Assembly: GCA_017962315.1 (NCBI GenBank)
Contig: JAGCVN010000147.1
Span: forward strand, 1-33,039
Source: Kiritimatiellia bacterium
GTDB lineage: Bacteria > Verrucomicrobiota > Kiritimatiellia > RFP12 > UBA1067
DNA: 33,039 nt
Direction: 5' to 3'
The notes beneath the pieces are model-generated. The model searched no databases and was not told the DNA's origin. It saw only the letters and a program-made list of their open reading frames with translations. Below, piece after piece: positions 31,400-33,039 of this stretch. Position 1 is the stretch's first letter; each line of letters starts with the position of its first letter. A program made the translations under genes and the position numbers.

Positions 31400-31450
31400 C
31401 GAACCCGTGAAAACGGGTAACGCGGCCCTGCCTCTGGCGGGGCTTTCTAT
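31400..31450 (+). ncRNA. Candidate short structured RNA in the phage module
   Basis: The spacer between two phage genes is filled by a promoter, then ACCCGT-GAAA-ACGGGT (31403-31418, a stem closed by a GAAA tetraloop), then a terminator-like GCCCTGCC-TCT-GGCGGGGC (31425-31443) followed by TTTCTATTT. The predicted RNA is about 50 bases. Alternatively, read on the minus strand, the same pairings would be leader hairpins before the protease start. Confidence 0.38.
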
Positions 31451-31453
31451 TTG

Positions 31454-32497
31454 TCAATTCAGTTGCCATCCGTTCAACACCCCGCTGTCTGTATAAGCGA
31501 ACGCCTTGGACTTTCCCGGTCCCGACCTGCGTTCGTAGATGGTCTGGGTTCCCTTCGGAGGCTTCTCGCCTGGCATCATTGCAATACGCCTCTCGTCGAG
31601 TTCGTGGTGGAAGCTGTCACACTCGCGAATTGCCTTTATCGCCAATGGCAACGATCTGAGGCGCGCAATATCCGGCTCTCCGCCATGGTGACGCCTCTCT
31701 CCGCACACGTAGTGCCTTATTGGCCGCTCTGTCAGCCGGACCGGCTCCTCTCCGCTTGCATTCGGCGTGATCGTGGCATGCGAGCGCAGCGCCGCAATCG
31801 CCTCGTGCGCCTTGCACGGCGAGTCTGCGCCTGCCGTTATCTCGGCAATCCGCTCGGCGGTGACGCTTGCCGACTGCTGCATCAGGTCGTCAATGCCGGC
31901 ATACCCAAGGCGGGTTGCCTGAGTGTCGGCCTTCGCCTTGGCGCGCGTGTTGCCCCGGAAGTCGATCTTGCCGTCGTTCCTCCCGGAAGCGCCTTCGCCC
32001 TTGCTCACGAACTGGCCGCCGTTGGCAGAACCTTTTGCGGCATGTTCGTTGCCGTTGGCATCCGTGCTGTTCGCAAGTTCCGGATTTTCCGGCTTTTCCG
32101 TTTTTGTCGCCTCGGCAGACGCACCGAAATCATCCGGATTGCCCGGTGCGTCTGCCTTATCGGCTGTACTGGATTTGGGTGAAGTTTTTGCCGGCGTGCC
32201 GTGCGTGGGGCATGTGGCTGGATTTTCCGCGCGGCACTCGAGAGCGTTGGCGAGTTCCGGATTGTCCGGATTGTCCGGGTCTTCCGGTCTAGCCGCCTCC
32301 CACGCCTCGCCGTCAAGCTCCTCCGCCGCGGCCTTGAACATCTCGTCAAGCAGCCGCCCCTCGAAAGCCGCCGAAAACGGCCCTAGGAGCGCGGCGGTCT
32401 CCCGACCCTCCCCTTGCCCGTCCGGAGGGCGCGGAGCGTTTTGCAAGGGGTTTGCAAGCGTTTGCAGGGGGGTCGGGGGCTGAACCTCGTTCGGCAA
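31454..32497 (-). CDS. Phage portal tail / MuF-like protein with unknown C-terminal domain
   Basis: A frame of 347 codons, possibly from a TTG at 32497. Its first ~80 residues (TPLQTLANPLQNAP, then LLGPFSAAFEGRLLDEMFKA) look like the end of a Mu gp29-like portal protein, placed one base out of frame with the portal gene upstream. A low-complexity Asn/Pro/Asp region follows. Next is NEHAAKGSANGGQFVSKGEG, a motif common in phage head-associated proteins. The ~90-residue C-terminal domain (RLTERPIRHYVCGERRHHGG to VLNGWQLN) is rich in His, Arg and Glu and resembles toxin-like nuclease ends of MuF proteins, though no family can be named. No clear ribosome site supports an independent start, so it is probably the 3' part of a broken portal gene. 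Confidence 0.5.
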   Translation of the reverse strand: MPNEVQPPTPLQTLANPLQNAPRPPDGQGEGRETAALLGPFSAAFEGRLLDEMFKAAAEELDGEAWEAARPEDPDNPDNPELANALECRAENPATCPTHGTPAKTSPKSSTADKADAPGNPDDFGASAEATKTEKPENPELANSTDANGNEHAAKGSANGGQFVSKGEGASGRNDGKIDFRGNTRAKAKADTQATRLGYAGIDDLMQQSASVTAERIAEITAGADSPCKAHEAIAALRSHATITPNASGEEPVRLTERPIRHYVCGERRHHGGEPDIARLRSLPLAIKAIRECDSFHHELDERRIAMMPGEKPPKGTQTIYERRSGPGKSKAFAYTDSGVLNGWQLN

Positions 32498-33039
32498 TGA
32501 CGAATGACGAGTGACGAATTTGGGGGCAGCGAAGCGTCATTCGTCACTCGTAATTCGTCGTTTTCGTCCTCGGCCTCGGTGCGGCCGTACCGCCGGAGGG
32601 CGTCCCTCTTGGAGAGCGTCACGCCGAGCGCGGCGAGGTGGGTGTCGATGGCCATGTTGCGCTCGGTGCCGTCGGCGTCGGCGGGCGGGTTGATCACGAT
32701 CTCCGCCAGCGGCTCGAAGTCGCCGCACTCGAAGCGGATGACGAACTTCTCGACCTGGTCGCGCAGCGTCTCGGCGACCATCTTGCAGCCGTCGTCGTCC
32801 ATCAGTTCCGACTCGCCGGCCTGGGCGTTGACGCCGGCGGCGTCCGGGGCGCCCGACATCGTGGCGAGGTCGCCGCCCCGGTAGAGGGCGGAGATGGAGC
32901 GGTCCACCGTGTCCTCCAGCTGGCGGTAGGTCTCCGCGCTGACGGTGATGAGGTCTGCACTGTCCGCCTTCTCAAGCTCTTCGGGTGAATTCACGTACGC
33001 ACAGACCTTCAGCATCGGTACACTTCCTGTCTGTGTCCG
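32383..33039 (-). CDS. Mu gp29-like portal protein (DUF935), partial, frame broken near its 3' end
   Basis: The frame is open to the right edge, so the true start lies outside the window. The visible part matches the C-terminal third of Mu-type portal proteins: SADLITVSAETYRQLEDTVD, RSISALYRGGDLATMSGAPD (residues that fit the DUF935 'I...LxG...' region), VEKFVIRFECGDFEPLAEIV, INPPADADGTERNMAIDTHL and LGVTLSKRDALRRYGRTEAE. After TEAEDENDE the reading passes through an inverted array of 7-base repeats (32496-32562) and then becomes out-of-frame sequence up to the stop at 32383. The likely real continuation is the frame of the next entry, one base back. It is part of a minus-strand Mu-like head module. 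Confidence 0.72.
   Translation of the reverse strand, partial: RTQTGSVPMLKVCAYVNSPEELEKADSADLITVSAETYRQLEDTVDRSISALYRGGDLATMSGAPDAAGVNAQAGESELMDDDGCKMVAETLRDQVEKFVIRFECGDFEPLAEIVINPPADADGTERNMAIDTHLAALGVTLSKRDALRRYGRTEAEDENDELRVTNDASLPPNSSLVIRHCRTRFSPRPPCKRLQTPCKTLRALRTGKGRVGRPPRS
32496..32562. repeat. Inverted array of 7-base repeats inside the portal gene
   Basis: AATGACG, AATGACG and AGTGACG (32496-32516) are followed by a short spacer and then the complementary units CGTCATT, CGTCACT, CGTAATT and CGTCGTT (32535-32562). Together they form a 21-bp inverted repeat with one mismatch (32499-32519 with 32539-32559). Degenerate heptamer arrays of this sort occur as mobile-like repeats in some bacteria. 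Confidence 0.7.

Noticed and set aside
32496..32562. CRISPR array
   Set aside because: The units are 7 bases, degenerate, contiguous and in opposed orientations, with no spacers and no cas genes.
1..33039. tRNA or rRNA genes
   Set aside because: No cloverleaf with TTCGANNC-type arms or rRNA-like stretch was recognised on either strand by eye.

Overview
The window is GC-rich (roughly 60 %), gene-dense DNA from a probably host-associated, saccharolytic Gram-negative bacterium. A secreted BspA-type leucine-rich-repeat protein, lipobox and Tat signals, an O2-sensitive-type glycerol-3-phosphate dehydrogenase module with DUF1667, and secreted pectin/xylan enzymes (GH105, CE15, GH78, GH2-like) suggest an uncultured Verrucomicrobiota/Kiritimatiellota-like gut bacterium. 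That placement is an inference from gene content and style; no rRNA or tRNA gene was found.

Layout. 1-733 (-): 5' part of a BspA-like LRR protein, with a long leader carrying a large inverted repeat. 1165-5664 (+): promoter, GlpT-like transporter, GlpA-like dehydrogenase, its FAD/NAD partner, DUF1667 protein and a convergent terminator; together a glycerol-3-phosphate uptake and oxidation operon. 5684-13084 (-): GH105-DUF4861, a soluble PAS histidine kinase with a degenerate receiver, a GH2-like protein lacking the usual catalytic motif, and a secreted alpha/beta hydrolase. 13.1-15.1 kb (+): broken remnant of a phage polyvalent (MuF/ART-type) protein. 15240-15981 (+): Fe superoxide dismutase with a Tat-type long form and an internal start behind a perfect Shine-Dalgarno. 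16001-18827 (-): MetX-MetW fusion (frame broken near its N-terminus) and CysE, for sulfur amino acids. 18863-22369 (+): TPR lipoprotein, CvpA, ECF sigma factor and a membrane anti-sigma-like protein with a squalene-cyclase-like outer domain. 22371-24626 (-): GT-C membrane glycosyltransferase and thiamine diphosphokinase. 24869-30125 (+): CE15 esterase followed by a CE15-GH78 fusion. 30272-33039: a truncated Mu-like head module on the minus strand (portal, portal-tail/MuF-like, protease), whose spacers hold two small structured transcription units on the plus strand.

The polysaccharide genes fit attack on rhamnogalacturonan or glucuronoyl-ester-bearing plant polymers: CE15 de-esterifies, GH78 removes rhamnose, GH105 cleaves unsaturated uronyl ends, and the nearby kinase may sense the products. 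Most promoters read as housekeeping sigma sites with a TGn-extended -10 (TGG/TGC/TGA before TAWACT-like hexamers).

Several genes show one-base frame breaks at short runs (metX, the portal, the phage remnant twice). These may be real decay or base-calling indels, and should be settled before any gene is called dead. The most novel-looking items are the two structured intergenic RNA candidates near 30.3 and 31.4 kb, the toroid-domain anti-sigma protein, and the dual-start superoxide dismutase.
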